Shown here: piece by piece, positions 24,449 through 35,682 of the stretch | How positions within the stretch are numbered: position 1 is the stretch's first letter | How the letters are laid out: the number at the start of each line of letters is the position of its first letter | Assembly: GCA_026874595.1 (NCBI GenBank) | Contig: CM049321.1 | Coordinates: 25,781,479 to 25,845,478 of the forward strand | Origin: Sipunculus nudus | Taxonomy: Eukaryota > Annelida > Sipuncula > Golfingiida > Sipunculidae | Reading direction: 5' to 3' | DNA: 64,000 nt | Made by a program: the position numbers and the translations under genes | The notes under the pieces: generated by a model | Database searches by the model: none | What the model was told of the DNA's origin: nothing | The model's input: only the letters and a program-made list of their open reading frames with translations

Positions 24449-26400
24449 CTATATGGAGGGGTCGTTCGATGCTATTAATATTATGGTAGGTCTCAATGTC
24501 TGTAGTGTGCCATCGCAATTTAATCCTTTCCTTATGGTGTCAAATTTGTCATTCAATTTTAGTTCCCATATTTGTCGTTGTCGTGTGTCGGTAAGGTGGC
24601 CCTTTAGAACGCATATCTGCATGCATTCTGATGAGTGTTCCCATTGAGAAAAATGTTCTCCGACCGGTTAATTAGTGACTAGCGCTTTAATGTACTGTCT
24701 GTGGCCATTAATTCTGAGACTTAGCATAAGGCTAGTTCGCCTATATAAATAACTCCTGGACATATTTTACAAAATATGGCATTGACTACACCTCTACAGG
24801 TCCAGTCAAAGTGTCCCTGAATGGTGTGTTTGGCACCATGGATAATTAGGGTTTCCTTGCGGACTATGAGTGGGCATGTGCGGCTGCGCGGTCTTTTACA
24901 TGGTAATGTGCCATTGGTGTTATCATATCTGAAGCTTTGATTTTGTACTAATGTGTTATGTAGATTATAGGGGTGTTTAATAGAGAGGAGTGGTGGGTCA
25001 GGAAAGAGGGGTTTTAATGTTGCGTCTGATTCTAGTAAAGGTTGTAAGTCATGAATAATTCTTTTTAGAGGTTTTAGTATACGGGGATGATATGTTGTGA
25101 CTAACGGTGTGCGAGGGTTTTCTATTTTGATTTTTTGGGGAGCGAGTAGAGAGCTGCGTGAAATTTAAGTGGCTTTTCCTATTTGTTTATCTATTGTTTT
25201 CTGTTTGTACCCCATATTAAAAAAGATATTTTGTAGTTTCGAATGTTTTGATTTCTATCGGATATGTCGGAAAATATCCTATTGTATCTTAAGGCTTGGC
25301 TGAAAATATGGATTTACCCACATGGGTTGGGTGACAACTAGTAGGATGTATATAGATGTGTGTAGGTTGCATCTGTTAATTTTACTGTGGTGTCAAGGAA
25401 ATTAATCTGATCTACGGAGTACTCCATTTTGAATTTTATTTCAGGGTGAAAATTATTGAAATCTCTATAAAAAATTAATAGATTTTCACAACCATGATGC
25501 CAAATAAAAAATATATCGTCGATATAACTTAGGTACAGTAAAGGTTTAAATGTTTGTTGATCAAGAAAATTTTCTTCCATGGAAATCTTAAATGTGTTTG
25601 CATATTGTGGCACCATGCGTGTACCCATGGCCGTTCCCATCATCTGAAGACAAATCTCTTTGCTGAAGCTAAAAAATTTATGGGTGAGAATAAATTCCGC
25701 TAGTTTTTTTTTACGACTGATAGGCTGTCGCGTTTTCGGTATGGAATTTTGTGAGTAATTTTAGGATGCGGCAAGCCCGTCATTATGGGGGATATTAGTG
25801 TAAAGGGATTCCACATCAAGAGTTGTTAAGATAGAATGTAGTGGAATTCCGTTGATATGGTTAAGTTTGTTTAAGAAATCGTTGTTGTCTCGAACGTAAC
25901 TACTGGAATTTTGGACAATAGGTTTTAAACATGATTCTACAAAGCCAGATATTTTTTTCAGTGAGTGTACCCAAACCGGAGATGATGGGATGACCAGGGT
26001 TGTTTTGTTTGTGAAATTTGGGAAGTGTATATAAGTAGCCGGGTTTTGGATTACATGGAATTCGTTCGTTAATTTGATGTTGTATTTCTTGAGGGAATGT
26101 CGAGATTAGACCGTTTAGCTCTTGCAGGTATAGTAAGGTTTTGGTCTTTTTCTATTGTTTTTATAATACTTATGATTATTAAGTTGGCGATACGCTTCTT
26201 TAATATAGTCATTCTTACTTTGTAGTGGCTTCCCCTTTATCGGCAGTCTGACCACAATTTCATTATTATTCTGTAATTCAATCATTGCTTTGCGTTCACC
26301 GGTGGTTAAATTATATTCTGGTTTGGTTATTTTGTCTATAATTTCAGTTTTAATCCTGCTCCTGAAGGTGTTAATGTGTAAATCTAATTTTTTATTTCGC
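24449..26400 (-). pseudogene. Penelope RT and GIY-YIG endonuclease, decayed
   Basis: Minus-strand blocks in order. About 26120-26000: PGYLYTLPKFHKQNNPGHP, the Penelope RT fingers motif. About 25850-25780: TLDVESLYTNIPHNDGL, motif A. An intact 101-codon stretch (25643-25338) runs from MGTRMVPQYANTF to LSYIDDIFFIWHH, with the YIDD catalytic box. About 24990-24890: the linker with GTLPCKRPRSRTCP, a CCHH-like region. About 24790-24720: AIFCKICPGVIYIGE, the GIY-YIG core. The C-terminal block runs RINGHRQYIKAL, a stop, PVGEHF, QRQIWELKL, and ends with the stop at 24449. In-frame stops and at least two frameshifts make it non-functional. RT would copy the RNA and GIY-YIG would nick the target. Confidence 0.85.
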
Positions 26401-26418
26401 CCGGGTAGAGGTGTCCAT

Positions 26419-26735
26419 GATGAGCATAATGAACTTCAAACCTATATTGTGTCAGAGGATATGAACTCAACATAACCGGGACACTCATAACCTAGCATTA
26501 TGGGTAAATAACAATGACACACTCGAAACCTGGGTCAACATGGTACAAATTCAGAGCAGCCAATCACAGATCCATTACACTATACCATGCATTATGGTAA
26601 TTAGAAATTGTTTATCTAACATATATATACAGCCGATTTCTATCCCTTTCCACTTGACACCTGATGAAGAAGCTATAAGCTTCGAAAGCTCGTGGTTCAA
26701 TTAAACAGTTAGTCAACACTAAGGCGTCTTCATCC

Positions 26736-26736
<1 letters not shown>
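26419..26736 (+). repeat. Right inverted terminal repeat of the Penelope-like element
   Basis: Begins 'gatgagcataatgaact' and ends 'aaggcgtcttcatcct', the complement of the left repeat. A (TA)n tract starts five bases later. Confidence 0.88.
26661..26687 (+). ncRNA. Hammerhead-ribozyme-like core, right copy
   Basis: Same core as the left copy (CTGATGA at 26661-26667, stem II GAAGCT/AGCTTC, GAAA at 26684-26687) on the plus strand. Stems I and III remain unresolved. Confidence 0.5.

Positions 26737-26740
<4 letters not shown>

Positions 26741-26798
<58 letters not shown>
26741..26798. repeat. (TA)n microsatellite
   Basis: Alternating TA tract directly outside the right Penelope terminal repeat. 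Confidence 0.95.
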
Positions 26799-26802
<4 letters not shown>

Positions 26803-26900
26803 CACGCTGTAAGCTTCATTCTAACCACATTCATCTGATGATCGGGTCGCATCCCGTGAAAGAGACTGTTGTGAATTTACAGTGTTGTATTTCTTCAGAG

Positions 26901-26901
<1 letters not shown>

Positions 26902-26960
<59 letters not shown>
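26902..26960. repeat. (TA)n microsatellite
   Basis: Second TA tract, ending 18 bp before the pogo-like MITE. Confidence 0.95.
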
Positions 26961-26962
<2 letters not shown>

Positions 26963-27445
26963 GAATGAATATCATATACAGTGAAACTCCTCTAAGCCGG
27001 ACACTCAAGTGACTGGAGGATTCCGTCCGTATTAGTGAGTTTTTCTGGTTATATTATTTTGGCATATGCGTCAATTCTTTATTGAATGTTACTGATATTC
27101 CCTGTTTAAATTTTGTTCATGCTTAATTTGAATAACATAAATTTTATTTAAATCATTTTCAAAATAGCTTAAATAAGCATTTAATTGTAGTTTATAAAAT
27201 TTAATTATTAAAAAAGGAAAGACAAACACCTTCTTTCTCTTCTTCAACTTCATCAGCTAGTGTGTGTAGACAGTTTAACTTTGCTGTACCATCGTCTAAG
27301 CAAGCATAGTTCATGGATGGTTGCATTGAAGCCTGATTATTGTCTGCATTCGGACAGAAAGATTATTTCCTTAAGGATAATCTTCGTAACGCATTCTACA
27401 TTAAAAAGTGCAAAATGTCGCTAACTAGATAAGGCTTCCCGGGCC

Positions 27446-27685
27446 GAACGCCGATCACAATGCACGAACTTTAATTTTTGTTGGTGGTCTTGCCAAATGA
27501 AAAGCTGTTTGAAAGCTTAGTTTTTTTTCTAATTGACCGGCCAATCTTAATAAAGGAATGATTGTGATAACTACACATTTATAAAAATCTACAACATTTT
27601 CGACTGTATATCCACACGTAGCATCACGATGGTTCACCTAATTACTCTTGTCCTCGGTCTACGTCGCTGTGACCAAAACAGGTCA
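27446..27685. repeat. 240-bp direct repeat, left unit
   Basis: Identical base for base, by eye, to 28101-28340. It starts GAACGCCGATCACAATGCAC and ends GACCAAAACAGGTCA. A 60-codon minus-strand frame inside it (27637-27455) is present in both copies but resembles no protein I know. Confidence 0.92.
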
Positions 27686-28100
27686 CTGATTTTTCATTTT
27701 CCAGATATGGCCACTAGGGGGCGGTACACCAAAACTTCCACATCATATCATTTTTTGCCCATATATCCAAAACTATAAACCTCATTTACATAAACTATAG
27801 CTTATTATCTTCCTCGGAGGTTTCTTCATAACATGATATAGTCATCTGTTCTCAATCTTGGGTCAGTTTGTCAGTATGTTTGTCTGTTTGTCAGTTGTCC
27901 TCAATTTCGCCTGCTTCCTGATTCTTGCGTCTCACATGTAGCATTCTACTGGCCACAGTTTTGCAGGAATCGTTTTGTGAATTACACTTCTCATATATCG
28001 TGATGATATCTGGAAGTCCTATGTTTATTATTCAAATAAGTCAAAAGTCAAGATCAAAGTGATCAAAATATATCAAAATCTTATTTTCTTTAGAACTTTA

Positions 28101-28340
28101 GAACGCCGATCACAATGCACGAACTTTAATTTTTGTTGGTGGTCTTGCCAAATGAAAAGCTGTTTGAAAGCTTAGTTTTTTTTCTAATTGACCGGCCAAT
28201 CTTAATAAAGGAATGATTGTGATAACTACACATTTATAAAAATCTACAACATTTTCGACTGTATATCCACACGTAGCATCACGATGGTTCACCTAATTAC
28301 TCTTGTCCTCGGTCTACGTCGCTGTGACCAAAACAGGTCA
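28101..28340. repeat. 240-bp direct repeat, right unit
   Basis: Exact second copy, 655 bp downstream of the first; 415 bp of different sequence lies between them. Identity suggests a very recent duplication or conversion within the MITE. Confidence 0.92.
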
Positions 28341-28611
28341 TACGAAGTAACGACCTCGGGGCGCCATCTCCCGCAATATATGAACAAAAATAGAACTCGC
28401 GATGTCTGTCCGCTTTAGAGGGTCGTAATATGTTGTAGATACGTAGGCGGGACGGGAAAGTTTGTCCGTTGTCCGAGATAGTGAGTTTTCCGCTTTACTG
28501 AGTTTATGTTAAACATAATAAAGAGGCAAATTTGAAGAGAGTGAAATTTAGTGTCTGCATGAGTGAGCTGTCCGCCATACTGAGTTGTCCGCAAGTAGGA
28601 GTTTCACTGTA

Positions 28612-28937
28612 TTGGTCACATATGACTGGCATCCTGAGCACGCCATTTTGTCACTTTCTTTTCAAACACATTAAGACAAAGTCTATACACTAAATTCATG
28701 TAAATAAATCACTATCTGTCCAAGGGTTTCAGTTGAGTTATAAGCAATTTAATGGATTTAACAAAACAGGGGCATAGCACCATACTTTTATATTCAGCAG
28801 TACAACCAATATATATATATACATGTTGTGGCCTATGTAAGCATTCCAAATCCAAAGTTACCATATACATTCTTTTTAATATTTTGTCATACTACCAAAC
28901 ATGCCAGATGATAACTGGTCATTTTTTTTAATTGAAG
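28612..28937. other. Intron end before gene B main exon
   Basis: Matches 1360-1652 upstream of gene A. Ends in a T-rich run and 'attgaag', the probable acceptor. Confidence 0.55.
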
Positions 28938-30998
28938 GCAGGAGGGCCCACCAGTAAGGTGTCTACAACATTTGAAGGTGTTGCTAGAAATGAGAAGGAC
29001 CTGAAAGCGTTGTTGCGCCAACAGTATGAAAGATCCGAGTACTGTGATGTCACTCTGAAAGTAAATGATGGCAAAGTGTCAGCCCATTGGTGCATCTTGG
29101 CTGGAAATAGCGCCTACTTCAGAAATATGCTGCCACAAGATGGCAGTCCCGGACCAGAAGAACTCAATTTTTCAGGGAAATTAGCGTCTATCAATCCAGT
29201 TGCAGCTGCAGTAGGGTTTATGTATCACGGTGAGATCAAAATCGATAAAAATGAGGTTCAAGGAATTCTTCAGATTGCTTGGCTGTTCAAAATGAAGACT
29301 TTGGAAGAATTATCTATTCAGTTTCTGCTTAAGAACCTTTCTTTGAGTACGTGTTTGTGGACGTGGGCAGTATGTTTTAATTTCGCAATTGATGAAGTAG
29401 AAGACATAGCCAAGAGCGTGGCTATGAGTCGATTCCACGACACTCTTATAAACACCCCGAGAGCTCTTAAACTTAAGTCAAACCATCTTTTGCATTTCCT
29501 TAACCAAGGGATTGGAAAGTTCTGCTCAAAGGACAAACTTCGTGACTTCTTACAGCGGTGGTGTGAGAAAGATGAACAAGAAAGGAGAAAATATCTTCAA
29601 GAACTCAGCGAGGCAGCAAATTGTCCATCTGAAAATATACATAAGTTATGTGTTGAAAATGACCCGAAGAATGATCCCAAGTACACAGAAGGACGAAGTG
29701 ACAAAAATGAAGCCCGTTATACAACCGACCTCGAAGAGGTTTTCGTGCACATTAACATCAGGAAGAACACGCACATAATCTATCGGCCTCAAAAGAAAAC
29801 CTGGCTTACAGTAAGAATCCCTAAAATGCATGAGGAATTCATGCCACCTAGCCATGGAATTGGACCCTCTGGTAAATGGGTATTTTTTCTGGCAGCCGAT
29901 GGATTGAAGATGCATAATATTTCATCCAAAGAAACAATTGACGTTCCCTTTTGTGCTTGTGAGTCAGAAGATGCAGCCTGCAGAGTTAACCATTTCACAT
30001 TCAATGGGGATCTGTATCGTGCAAGAGAAAAAACATATTTACCAAAGAATGAAGGAGCAAGCAAAAACAAGACAACATGGGACGTGGGGTTACGGAGTGT
30101 GTACTTCACAGTTAACAAAAAGATGTGGAAGATATATATCGACCGGTTTGATGTGGAGAAGCAAAGGTGGAAATTAGTTTGTGAGAGCAAGGCTATACCT
30201 GGAGATAATTGTTTGAAGATGAGAACCACAGCCAGAAAGGATGGGTCTGGATATATTGTCTTCGTGAAAGAACCCCTACAACTCCTTATCTTCCACCTGA
30301 CACCTGATGGACAGTTACATGAATTGGCCAGTCCCCCTGAGCACATCCTTTCTCGAGAATGCCTGAATGACGTCAAGTACTTGGAGTATATTTACATTTT
30401 GGGAACCGATGATCAGCTGTTCATGAAGTTGAGGAACAACGCACTAGTATACAACATACGTGAAAATACATGGCAAGTACAAAAGTTCCCTAAAGAGCGG
30501 CCCGACACACTGTCAAAGCAAGAGACCATGAAGACCCACTACGGCAGAGAGGGAGATATCTATGTGTTTTTGCAACCAGGTAAAAGTGCTTTTCTGCAAG
30601 CGGGTATATACAATCCTTTCAAGGAGCAGTATACAGAAATTCCGCCGTGTCCCTCGTTTTTCATGCCAACTAATGTATTTACCGATTACATGAAAGGCAG
30701 CTTTTTGGATAGCTTAACAGAGGCCACATGTGAAAAATCCTTGATGAAAGAATGTTTTGTAAGCCAGGTATGGATCAAGAAGACGCTTAAGGCTGTCCAG
30801 CGCCGATGGCGAAAGCAAAATCGAGAAGCCATGTCTGCTTGTAAGAATCCTGATGACGCTGGTGAAATGAGGATGGACGGAGATGATGATGATGATGATG
30901 ATGATGACGTAGAAGTAAGAGGTACCGAGCCATGGCTCAGTGACGTCATGACAACAGAATGGTTTCAAAGGTCCATCGTGTTTCCAAGTCTTTTCTAA
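28938..30998 (+). CDS. BTB-BACK-kelch-like protein, copy B (main exon)
   Basis: An open exon of 686 codons begins in phase 0 after 'ttgaag'. Domain order as in copy A: BTB about residues 25-125 (YCDVTLKV, HWCILAGNSAYFRNML); BACK about 125-230 (LSTCLWTWAVCFNF, MSRFHDTLINTPRALK); acidic/polar linker about 230-265; divergent kelch-like propeller about 265-620 (VFVHINIRKNTH, RKDGSGYIVFV, YNIRENTWQVQKFP, QPGKSAFLQAGIYNPF); basic RRRW-type helix; then a run of Asp from a GAT repeat, and the shared tail PWLSDVMTTEWFQRSIVF. No signal peptide or membrane segment. Likely a cytosolic or nuclear CUL3 adaptor by family analogy. The substrate is unknown. Fully open, so probably functional. Confidence 0.9.
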   Translation, partial: AGGPTSKVSTTFEGVARNEKDLKALLRQQYERSEYCDVTLKVNDGKVSAHWCILAGNSAYFRNMLPQDGSPGPEELNFSGKLASINPVAAAVGFMYHGEIKIDKNEVQGILQIAWLFKMKTLEELSIQFLLKNLSLSTCLWTWAVCFNFAIDEVEDIAKSVAMSRFHDTLINTPRALKLKSNHLLHFLNQGIGKFCSKDKLRDFLQRWCEKDEQERRKYLQELSEAANCPSENIHKLCVENDPKNDPKYTEGRSDKNEARYTTDLEEVFVHINIRKNTHIIYRPQKKTWLTVRIPKMHEEFMPPSHGIGPSGKWVFFLAADGLKMHNISSKETIDVPFCACESEDAACRVNHFTFNGDLYRAREKTYLPKNEGASKNKTTWDVGLRSVYFTVNKKMWKIYIDRFDVEKQRWKLVCESKAIPGDNCLKMRTTARKDGSGYIVFVKEPLQLLIFHLTPDGQLHELASPPEHILSRECLNDVKYLEYIYILGTDDQLFMKLRNNALVYNIRENTWQVQKFPKERPDTLSKQETMKTHYGREGDIYVFLQPGKSAFLQAGIYNPFKEQYTEIPPCPSFFMPTNVFTDYMKGSFLDSLTEATCEKSLMKECFVSQVWIKKTLKAVQRRWRKQNREAMSACKNPDDAGEMRMDGDDDDDDDDDVEVRGTEPWLSDVMTTEWFQRSIVFPSLF

Positions 30999-31347
30999 TC
31001 ACCAGTTGGTCTGAAGTTTAAATTTCATCTTTGGCCCAAACTCTGTCTTGTAATCTCTAAACATTGCGATAGAGCGTTGTGCTGCAAGTCAGGTATTACT
31101 GCTAGTTGGAGCTCTTTTTATACAAATATTACATATCATAAATCACATTTATACAAAATACATAAGCAAATTAATTGATATTGCATATTTCTACGTAAAC
31201 TGATTGTTTAAATATTTTCTCGACCAAAACTCTAATTTTGTATTATATTTAAGAACGTTCCGATACATTGCCAGTGTAATTTAGTGGTTTGAGCTGTTTA
31301 TTGAAATAAGACACTGATTGTGATTTATACTATACAGTATGTTAAAA

Positions 31348-31353
31348 AATAAA
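31348..31353 (+). terminator. Candidate polyadenylation signal of gene B
   Basis: First AATAAA behind the stop codon of gene B, 350 bp downstream, within flank conserved with gene A (which lacks the exact hexamer there). No transcript evidence. Confidence 0.35.
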
Positions 31354-33894
31354 GCCTCCGTGAAGCCTTGTGGCTTTAGCTGATTCTCTAAAGCTTACTT
31401 ATCATAAATCATAATCACATGTTAAGAGTTATTTTGTGATAGTTCATGATGAGCTAAAGGTCTCATATATAGATAATTATATTTTTATCAATATTTTTTT
31501 TTTTACAAAAGGTGTATCTAGTGTAACCAGGTGATTTGGGCTGAATTTAAAAATAGGATACCCTTACACAAATTTAAAATCATACTCCTGAGAAAAAAAT
31601 GGGATATGGCTGATATATTCAGCACTCAAAATATATAACATACATAATATTTGAGCTGGTGTAACATAAACTGTGGAAGATATTTTCCTAGCAGATATGA
31701 ATTCCAGTAGGTGTGGTGTGAGAAAAGACAGGTGGTTCACATAAAGTTCTGGTTACCGATAGACTAGTTGAGTATAACACCATCTTTCATATACATGGTG
31801 TTCTATGGTTGCACATACCACATTTTCAGGATTCCCATTTCATATTTGATCAATTATATATTATAAAGTGCCTATCATTTCAACTCTTTCATTTTCAACA
31901 GCATGTTAGAGGACATTTTCTGTCGTGTGATTTGTACCTCAAAGTATATAAGACAGCTAATTCGACAAAAGTATTTATATATTTATACATATATTATACT
32001 TGTTTTTAATTTAGACGTCTGCCAATTGCTATAAAAAATTATATATACAAAGGTTGATGTTCACATATATTTATATATAATGTATGTATCTTAAAGGCGA
32101 GATGGGAGATGTAACACTGGTTTCCTTTACATGTGATGCAAGTCTATGAAATGTTTAGAGAGCAAAATGCCACGACGTCTGTACAACTTCAAAAATCATC
32201 TGAACATATTCTTTCTATACTTAGCGATCAAAGTTTTAAAGTAAGCATGCCTGTTGAATAGGAAAACAAGGAACCTGTGGGTCAGGGCGCTCAGCTGAAA
32301 TTGATTATGAGAATATTTATATAAAAACCTAGCATATGGAATAAGGCAACAGTTAATGTTTTTGTTGTCATTATCTGAAAAAATTGGAGTTGCATAAAAG
32401 ATGCAGGAGCCTCTCATGATCATAGTATCACTATCTCAACTAAATGAATGTAATATACATGTAAAAAATGGCATTTATTTCAACACATTAACAAAATTAT
32501 CGGTATAAAAATGCAACGTAACGTTCAGGATCCAAGACCTGATAGTTTATGTTAATTCAGATATATTAATGTTATCATAATTTATTATTATTTCTTTATA
32601 TATATATACATATATATATATATATCTTAATAAATAATACATGTATAGAATTCGTGTATTTCAAATGTTAATTTAGCATGGAATAATACTATTTTGCTTA
32701 TTAGCTGGACTCTTCTCATACATTCTCTCATACACATCCATCAAATATGGTTAAGCAATATCCAGAAATTTATCAACAGTCTTTAGCTGTGCGGTTCAAA
32801 CATTCACAAAATCTTGCATTGGACAGAGGCTAAATTTCTGTTAGAGAGGAAGATAAGGGAATAACAGGAAACCTGTGGTGAAGCAGGGCAGAGGAGCAGC
32901 CCATGCCAGCGGGCCAAGCGTGACTAATCTTGTACCTTGGAAGACTGTACTCCATGACCTGAGGTGACCAGGAGTGGGCTGACCGACCTTGACAATGCAA
33001 TATGATAAGGCCTACAAGAAACTTCAGTAACTGGTCAAGTTTGGTTAGCTTTTATTTTCAAACTTTTTTAATTTAGAAGTATAAAATCATATGTGCATCA
33101 TACGAAAATTAAATCTACAGTGCTTACATGTGCCGTGGTAAAACATTCAACACACCAAAACAAGTGTACTTTAAATTATGAGTCCTCCTACAGTAACGCC
33201 CTTTCATGTGATGTTGGGAAAAGCATAACTAAAATCTTTAGACATATACCTTAAAATTACCTAACAAAACTAGTTGAAATCTGATCATATGTTTAGAAAA
33301 GTGAAACTATGTGTAATTTGCATTTTTTTTAAATATATTTCTATCTAAGAAATCTATAATCGTTAATTTTGGTTCATATATAACTCCTAAGTGATTGTAA
33401 CTAGCATTAAAAACATGTAACATTTAACTAACGAATATTCACTGTGATTACTTTTAAGTTGTGTGTGTGACACTGTGGGTCCATTCCATCAGCTGACTTA
33501 TACAACAAGAGGGGAGCCAAGCAGCCCCGACTGAACCATGGATAATTAGCCATCCTGACCTATCCACCGACTGCATCTCATTATATAGAATACATAAGTG
33601 TATAACAAGGTCTTCTAAAGTTCTTAGAAATCTACAGTTCTTTTATGAATTGTTTCCAAATTTCATATTATTAAAGAGTAAGTATTTATGTTTGCATGCT
33701 TTAAAAATATATAAACAATGCTTACGAGGGGGGATGTGCCACGGACAAAGTTTAGCAAAATTCAATATATATTTTTGCTAATAACTTAATTAACGAAATT
33801 CTGGTCTCTTGGGAAACACTTTAATCTAGATTAAATACAGTTTATGCTTGAAAAGGTTTATATAGCTTAAACAGTAAGATTAAAGGAATAATTA

Positions 33895-34025
33895 CTCATA
33901 CACAGCCAGAAATAAGAAATGTTTACTAAGCCACAGCCAATATTAAGGAATGTTTACTAAGCCAATACTAAGGAATGTTTACTGAGCCAAAGTCAAAATT
34001 ATGAAATGTTTACTTAGTCAAAGAA
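33895..34025. repeat. About 35-bp minisatellite, inverse of that behind genes C and E
   Basis: Three to four imperfect units of the type AAGGAATGTTTACTAAGCCA, the reverse complement of the units at 62150-62510 and of the single-to-double unit near 50850-50900. Because gene B is on the plus strand and C/E on the minus strand, the orientation relative to the gene is the same. Confidence 0.7.
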
Positions 34026-34853
34026 GACGGCTTTTGGAAAACGGTCTGTCAGAAACATAGAACTTTGGCAGAAAGTAACGACAGCTTCGAAGAGTATGAA
34101 AAAAGTTTCCTCCTAAACACAAAACCATAAGAGTATATTTTACCCGTGGAACCCTGCCGACACCATCCACATATCATTCACGACCATAGTGTAAAAAGTG
34201 TTTAATATGTTCCACTCTCTTGATCTCTATTTCCTATACTAAGAATGTCGAATTGTCTAATATGTCGCTTTAAAGTTAACATTATTTATGACGAATGTCG
34301 TCTTGTAGGGTTTCCCACTGATAATAGAAAACAACACAGGAATTAAATTCAACATCACCAATAGCTCAAAACCATGTCCGAATTACGAATGTTTATTTCT
34401 AACATGCCAGAACAGTATACTGTCAGTCAGTGCTTAAGGTGTACGCTTTAATACCGATACGGAGGGTATGCTTCGGGTGTACGCTTTACTTAAGATCTGA
34501 AGGGTGGCTGGCTACTCAACTTCACAATTGGCTTCACGAGCTTCATTTACGTAAACATACGTAGGGACCCAAGCTACTCCCTAAGGGACATATCTGTGGG
34601 CCCTGGAGGGCTGACCTCTAGGCCCGCCAACTCCTGACTGAAACCAATTCCCTCCCCCTTAACTGGCTGTGATTCAGTATCAGGGCATAATGGTTTAGCC
34701 CACTTATAGTGTGGGGGTGAGGGGTTATCTATTAAGAGTATATGGAATATCCTGCAGTCTGTATCAACAGGAGGGATTGTGGGATACTGAAGTGAAAGTT
34801 AGTCAGCCTTGTTAGTATGGTCAGCCATTGCAGGGGCGCAATTTCTACTTGGT

Positions 34854-34939
34854 GGGGGGGGGGGGGGGTGTTCGACAGACCCCGCACACTACCATAGGCC
34901 CTTCTTATGGGGTATACCATATCTGCCCCCCCCCCCCCC
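34854..34939. repeat. G15 ... C14 inverted homopolymer pair
   Basis: G run at 34854-34868 and C run at 34926-34939, with 57 bases between, just outside the left LTR of the Gypsy element. A foldback structure is possible. Confidence 0.85.
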
Positions 34940-34976
34940 ACTATTTCACAATACAGTGTAATAATCTTTTTAAATG

Positions 34977-35682
34977 TGTTACAGATGGCTTTTTATTGTG
35001 TGACACAGGCAAAACTCATGTTGTAGCGGCCTTGCTTAGCCGGATGTTGCACTTACAGTTTAATCCGTACTTGTTGAACTCTCGCTGTCGTGCTAGTCTG
35101 GGGCTTTCTCGCCTGGCCGGCTCACGTGTGAACCCTGACATGTATGGACACAACGTTCTTTTTCTAGATGTTTCCTGTAACGCGTGTTTGCTGTGTATCA
35201 TGTTAGATTCTTTGGATTGTTCGAGAAAGGGAAGGCTTTCGGCTGGAGGGGGCTATGTTTAGAACCAAGAGAGAGGTGAGAGAATATTCCAGCAGACACA
35301 GAAGAGTGGGAACTTTTCCGATACATGCAGCAGTTAGAGATTTTCTTCAAATTTATGACGGGTTTTATGTAGTCTTCAGTTTGCCTTTCGGATCACTGCC
35401 AGGATTTCAGTTTTGGATAACAGTAGATTGATTTTGTACTTACATTGGACAGTTATTCTCCGAGAAGATCTGTGTGAACTGTTCATCCGGCTTGTACATT
35501 TTAAAGGACTTATCGCCGTGACAGTGATGGTTTCCAGATACTGTGCACTTTGTTTATTTTACTGTGTGATTGTACTGATTTGCTGTTATACTGCTGTCAT
35601 ACTGTGTTCTTGTATTGATTTAGTGTATTGTAATGTTAGGGTTGTTTTACGAATAAATTATAGTTATTTGTTTACAAACTAG
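34977..35682 (+). repeat. 5' LTR, first part
   Basis: Corresponds to 46260-46965 of the 3' LTR; interrupted after 'gtttacaaac'. Confidence 0.88.

Larger units (their letters stand above)
23870..26736 (-). mobile_element. Penelope-like retroelement with inverted terminal repeats
   Basis: About 318-bp terminal repeats at 23870-24187 and 26419-26736 are inverted with respect to each other and closely similar. Between them, on the minus strand, are broken coding blocks for a Penelope-type RT followed by a GIY-YIG endonuclease. Inverted terminal repeats are one of the arrangements known for Penelope-like elements. Each repeat contains a hammerhead-like core. (TA)n tracts lie directly outside both ends, so the insertion may have been into, or may have brought, a microsatellite. 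No target duplication can be called in the TA flanks. Confidence 0.88.
26979..28609. mobile_element. Pogo/Tigger-like non-autonomous element (1631 bp)
   Basis: The ends read CAGTGAAACTCCTCTAAGC at the left and the complement of CAGTGAAACTCCTACTTGC at the right. They are flanked by TA at 26977-26978 and 28610-28611, as Tc1/mariner-pogo elements require. 'CAGT-GAA-CCTC ... GGACAC' ends are typical of the pogo/Tigger branch, and tgtccg/cggaca words recur in both subterminal regions. No transposase frame is present. The interior carries two identical 240-bp direct repeats listed separately. Confidence 0.82.
30999..34852. other. 3' flank of gene B and spacer
   Basis: 30999-32600 is homologous to the 3' flank of gene A. 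32600-34850 has no recognised gene. The short tandem repeat at about 33895-34025 is listed separately. Simple 'tatatatacatata' at 32597-32626. Confidence 0.5.

Noticed and set aside
24453-24647. Plus-strand 64-codon ORF and neighbour at 26290-26475
   Set aside because: They are complements of the Penelope endonuclease and N-terminal regions read on the minus strand.
34828-35262. 144-codon frame across the left LTR
   Set aside because: Lies in LTR sequence repeated at 46259-46564 and starts in a homopolymer region; no domain. The frames at 35413-35682 and 46755-46973 are likewise LTR sequence.
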